From assembly GCA_025936205.1 (NCBI GenBank), contig JAICTU010000053.1, positions 1 through 26,481 of the forward strand: a stretch of 26,481 nucleotides of DNA, written 5' to 3'. This document shows positions 23,946 to 26,481 of this stretch, piece by piece (within the stretch, counting starts at the first letter, position 1; each line of letters starts with the position of its first letter). The translations under genes and the position numbers were made by a program. Under the pieces are notes generated by a model, which made no database searches, was not told the DNA's origin, and saw only the letters and a program-made list of their open reading frames with translations. This stretch comes from Polyangiaceae bacterium. GTDB lineage: Bacteria; Myxococcota; Polyangia; Polyangiales; Polyangiaceae.

Positions 23946-25217
23946 ATGCAGACTTCAGCCCAACACCTGAGCCCGGTTCTCCTGGAGCTCAACATTCAGA
24001 TCGACGCGGAGCGCGTACGCGCGGAGCTCGATAAAGCCTATCAACAGCTGTCGCGCCAGGCGCGTGTTCGGGGATACCGCCCCGGCAAGGCACCGCGCTC
24101 GGTGCTGAGGCACATGTTCGGCGCCCGAGTGGCAGCGGACGTGGCGCAGCGGCTCGTGGACGAGACCTATCCTCGGGCGGTCGATGAGCAGAAGGTGCAG
24201 ACGGTGAGTCGGCCGGCCATCGAGTCGCAGGCGGTCAGCGAGAATGAGCCGTTCAGCTACAAGGCGCGCGTCGAGATCTTGCCGAAGATCGACAGTGTCA
24301 CGTTCGAGGGGCTGAAGGTGGCGCGGCCGTCGGTGGCGGTGGCGCCGGAGAAGATCGAGGAGCAGCTCAAGGCGGTGCAGCTCGCCAACTCGGTGCTGGA
24401 GCCTGCGCCGGAGTCTCACGTGGCGTCCGCCGGGGACGTGGTCACCGTCGATTTCACGGTGAAGGTGGGCGGCAAGGAGATCAAGGACGCGAACGCCGAG
24501 AACCTCGATCTCGAGCTCGGGCGCTCCGCGGTGCTCCCGGAGATCGAGAACGCCCTGCTCGGCAAGCGCCCGCCCTTCGAGGCGGACGTGGACGTGCAGA
24601 TCCCGGCCAGCAACGGGCACCCCGAGTTGCGCGGCAAGACGGCGGTGTTTTCGATCGCCCTGCGCGATCTGAAGACGCGCGTGCTGCCGGCGCTCGACGA
24701 CGAGTTTGCCAAGGATCTTGGCGAGTTCGACAATCTCGATGCGCTGAAGAAGTCGATCGCCGAGGATCTGGAGAAGCGCGCGCAAGAGGCCGCGGACAAC
24801 ATGGTGGCGCAGCGCCTGGTGGCGGAGCTGGTCAAGGCGAACCCGATCGAGGTGCCGCCGAGCTTGGTCCAGCAGCAGCTGCAGGTGACCGAGCAGGAGA
24901 TCCTGCGTCAGTCGCGCGCTCAGGGTCGCGGGCACCAGTTGTCCCAGGAGCTGCGCCGCAGCCTGATTCAGGACAGCGAGATCAAGGTGCGGGCGGGGCT
25001 CCTGATGGCGGAAATCGCCAAGGCCAAGGGCATCCAGATCGGTCAGGCCGATATTGAAGAAGGGCTCAAGGGCCTGGCCGAGCAGACCGGGAAAAACCTG
25101 GCGAAAGTTCGTGCCGAGTACGCCACGCAACAGAAGCGCGAAATGCTGGTCGGCATGATTCTGGAGAACAAGGTTCTCGACATCATCGAAGAGGCGGCCC
25201 AGATTGAGCAGGAGTAG
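23946..25217 (+). CDS. tig: Trigger factor, ribosome-associated chaperone
   Basis: A 423-residue protein. The N-terminal ribosome-binding domain carries RGYRPGKAPRSVL (residues 42-54), the family signature loop (GFRxGKxP) with Tyr for Phe, that docks at ribosomal protein L23. The FKBP-type peptidyl-prolyl isomerase domain (about 150-240) contains GDVVTVDFTVKVGGKEI. The long helical C-terminal domain (about 245-423) forms the chaperone cradle. The ATG at 23946 fits the family N-terminus (MQTSAQHLSPVLLELNIQI); an upstream in-frame start at 23889 would add 19 non-conserved residues. TTGACC at about 23906 could be part of a promoter. clpP follows 66 bases later, the usual tig-clpP order. Confidence 0.95.
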   Translation: MQTSAQHLSPVLLELNIQIDAERVRAELDKAYQQLSRQARVRGYRPGKAPRSVLRHMFGARVAADVAQRLVDETYPRAVDEQKVQTVSRPAIESQAVSENEPFSYKARVEILPKIDSVTFEGLKVARPSVAVAPEKIEEQLKAVQLANSVLEPAPESHVASAGDVVTVDFTVKVGGKEIKDANAENLDLELGRSAVLPEIENALLGKRPPFEADVDVQIPASNGHPELRGKTAVFSIALRDLKTRVLPALDDEFAKDLGEFDNLDALKKSIAEDLEKRAQEAADNMVAQRLVAELVKANPIEVPPSLVQQQLQVTEQEILRQSRAQGRGHQLSQELRRSLIQDSEIKVRAGLLMAEIAKAKGIQIGQADIEEGLKGLAEQTGKNLAKVRAEYATQQKREMLVGMILENKVLDIIEEAAQIEQE

Positions 25218-25283
25218 TGCGATGACGCGCTGCTTTGTTTCGGCGCCGCCTGCTGGCGGCGGCTCGTGTGGTGGAGGAACCAG

Positions 25284-25979
25284 GTGATTTTTAGACGACC
25301 GGAAAACCCCAGGCAGGCAACCGAGCTGCTCGAGCGGCTCGACAGAAGTGGCGGGCCCATCAGCTCCGTCATTTACCCGCACGTGGTGGAAACGACCCAT
25401 CGCGGCGAGCGCACCTGGGACATTTTCAGCCGTCTGCTGAAAGATCGCATCGTGTTCCTGGGCAGCCAGGTCGACGACGACGTGGCCAATATCATCATCG
25501 CCCAGTTCTTGTTCCTGGAGAGCGAAGATCCCGACAAGGATATCCAGCTCTACGTCAACTCGCCGGGCGGCGTGGTTTCGGCAGGCCTCGCCATGTATGA
25601 CACGATGCAATACGTGCGCTGCCCGGTGAGCACGATCTGCATCGGGCAGGCGGCGAGCATGGGCGCAGTGTTGCTCGGCGCTGGCCAAAAGGGCCGGCGC
25701 TACGCACTGCCGCACTCGCGCATCATGATCCACCAGCCGCTGGGCGGTGCGCGCGGTCAGGCGACGGACGTCGAGATTCAGGCTCGCGAGGTGCGCCACG
25801 CCAAGGACGTGATCATCAAGATCCTCGTCGACTCGACCGGCAAGAGTCGCGAGGTGATCGAGAAGGACATCGATCGCGATTTCTACATGGGCCCGGGCCA
25901 GGCAAAAGAGTACGGGATCATCGACGAGATCTTCGAGCCCAAGGGCAAGACCAAGGGCGACAAGAAGGAAGAGGAGTAA
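25284..25979 (+). CDS. clpP: ATP-dependent Clp protease proteolytic subunit
   Basis: A 231-residue serine protease subunit. The triad is Ser125 ([10 protein letters not shown]), His150 (MIHQPLGG) and Asp199 (DRDFYM). [19 protein letters not shown] and the closing [11 protein letters not shown] are typical of the family. The GTG at 25284 is chosen because GGAGG lies 6 bases before it. The region before [22 protein letters not shown] is slightly longer than in E. coli and may be a propeptide. The tail is Lys/Glu-rich. ClpP forms a 14-mer that degrades proteins unfolded by ClpX or ClpA. A strong GC hairpin 30 bases after the stop probably ends the tig-clpP transcript, and clpX does not follow within the window. 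Confidence 0.97.
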   Translation: MIFRRPENPRQATELLERLDRSGGPISSVIYPHVVETTHRGERTWDIFSRLLKDRIVFLGSQVDDDVANIIIAQFLFLESEDPDKDIQLYVNSPGGVVSAGLAMYDTMQYVRCPVSTICIGQAASMGAVLLGAGQKGRRYALPHSRIMIHQPLGGARGQATDVEIQAREVRHAKDVIIKILVDSTGKSREVIEKDIDRDFYMGPGQAKEYGIIDEIFEPKGKTKGDKKEEE

Positions 25980-26002
25980 AACTCCTCGAGACTCACCTGG
26001 CA

Positions 26003-26034
26003 CTGTTAACCCCGGGGCTGTTACCCCGGGGCTG
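26003..26034 (+). terminator. Tandem CCCCGGGG hairpin after clpP
   Basis: CTGTTAACCCCGGGG (26003-26017) is followed at once by CTGTTACCCCGGGG (26018-26031). Because CCCCGGGG is its own complement, the two copies can pair as an 8-bp all-GC stem around CTGTTA. This lies 30 bases after the clpP stop and probably ends or stabilises the transcript, although no T-run follows. Confidence 0.5.
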
Positions 26035-26063
26035 CTACCACGACTGCTGCGTGCGGCCGTGAG

Positions 26064-26235
26064 CCCCATCGGGTTGGGGAATGTGCCGGGTGGGTTCTCG
26101 CGTACCCATTCGCGGCACGCGTGAGAGCGGCGAGCGACCTTCACCCCATAGGGGCTTGCGGCGCTCGCCGCGCACGCGTAAGGACGTAAAATCGTACCAG
26201 CCTGGTGCGTCCTTCGAGCGGCGTGAGAAACGCCG
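26064..26235. ncRNA. Candidate structured RNA: chain of stem-loops
   Basis: Successive helices can be drawn: CCCCA/TGGGG (26064-26079); nested GTGCC/GGCAC and TGGGT/ACCCA (26083-26118); a long arm ACGCGTG-AGA-GCGGCGAGCG (26117-26136) pairing with 26162-26179, closed over CCCC-ATA-GGGG; AAGGACG/CGTCCTT (26180-26214) with ACCAG/CTGGT inside; and CGGCGT/ACGCCG (26219-26235). Helix 2 and the long arm share two bases, so only one forms fully. No convincing frame crosses this region. It matches no RNA family I recognise (tmRNA, RNase P, SRP and 6S were considered). The coding strand is unknown. Confidence 0.4.
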
Positions 26236-26481
26236 GGCGAATGACAGACGACGATAGGGTCGAGCCGCTGTTGCGCCGTAGCACCCCAACATTGCTCCAA
26301 CTTTCTGCTCTCACACCCAGCTTCCGAAGCTGGGGCGAATCGCTCCGAAGTGCGCGTTATCAGCGTGCCGAAATCCCTACGGTGAGCAGGACGGGTGGCC
26401 GTTACTACAATTAGCGGCAAAATGAGCAGGGAGTGCAGTAGCTTGCGACGATTCGTGCAGGGCTCTAGACTGGCTGTCAGA
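26236..26481. other. Gene-free end of the window
   Basis: No convincing coding frame. One more hairpin stands out: CCCAGCTT-CCG-AAGCTGGG (26316-26334), without a T-run on either strand. The composition is less GC-rich than in the genes, so this may be an RNA gene or the promoter region of a gene beyond the window. Confidence 0.4.

Noticed and set aside
23955..26420. Very long open frame on the minus strand opposite tig and clpP
   Set aside because: It is antisense to two certain genes and has a His/Leu/Arg/Asp-rich composition without domains; high GC content keeps such frames open.
26003..26481. tmRNA, RNase P RNA or tRNA after clpP
   Set aside because: No T-arm GGTTCGA-type sequence, CCA end, tag-peptide frame or RNase P conserved boxes were found on either strand.

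Overview
The window comes from a high-GC, gene-dense chromosome, most likely a myxobacterium (Myxococcota, perhaps the Polyangiales/Nannocystales side). The pointers are very GC-rich third codon positions, a sigma54 two-component operon, a DUF4388/PATAN-PEGA protein, many Gly/Ala/Ser-rich lipoproteins, a matrixin-like protease with a Cys-TM-Arg tail resembling MYXO-CTERM, and a core chromosomal parAB locus. No rRNA, tRNA, insertion sequence, prophage or CRISPR array was recognised.

Layout. 1-1178: the end of an SGNH/GDSL hydrolase and a class I methyltransferase. 1179-4720: a histidine kinase/NtrC-type regulator operon with a near-consensus sigma54 promoter, two upstream 15-bp inverted-repeat sites and a third copy after the operon. 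4721-6944: two minus-strand envelope genes (PATAN/PEGA membrane protein, C-type-lectin-like lipoprotein). 7022-9776: a possible C-lobe-only pseudokinase (minus), then two small membrane proteins and an RNase H-like exonuclease (plus). 9994-11582: a coupled pair, a lipoprotein with a CX4CH motif and an outer-membrane barrel with an N-terminal CXXCH, an architecture like Cyc2 porin-cytochromes. 11706-17302: five tightly spaced minus-strand genes for exported or membrane proteins (Tat protein, metalloprotease, GT39-like glycosyltransferase, two lipoproteins).

17461-21220: glnD overlapping a TPR lipoprotein gene, closed by a good intrinsic terminator. 21221-21603: a convergent gap with three 41/42-bp-spaced repeats; one is a 22-bp perfect palindrome whose arms match parS but whose core does not. 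21604-23342: parB and parA (minus). 23596-25979: a small acidic protein, trigger factor and ClpP (plus). 25980-26481: no gene, but a strong GC hairpin and a chain of stem-loops that could be a structured RNA; the clpX that often follows clpP is not here.

How parts work together: ParA/ParB segregate the origin region; trigger factor and ClpP handle protein folding and turnover; GlnD controls PII by nitrogen status; the sigma54 kinase/regulator pair probably autoregulates. The most interesting unexplained items are the parS-like repeat cluster, the Cyc2-like pair, the structured post-clpP region and the pseudokinase.
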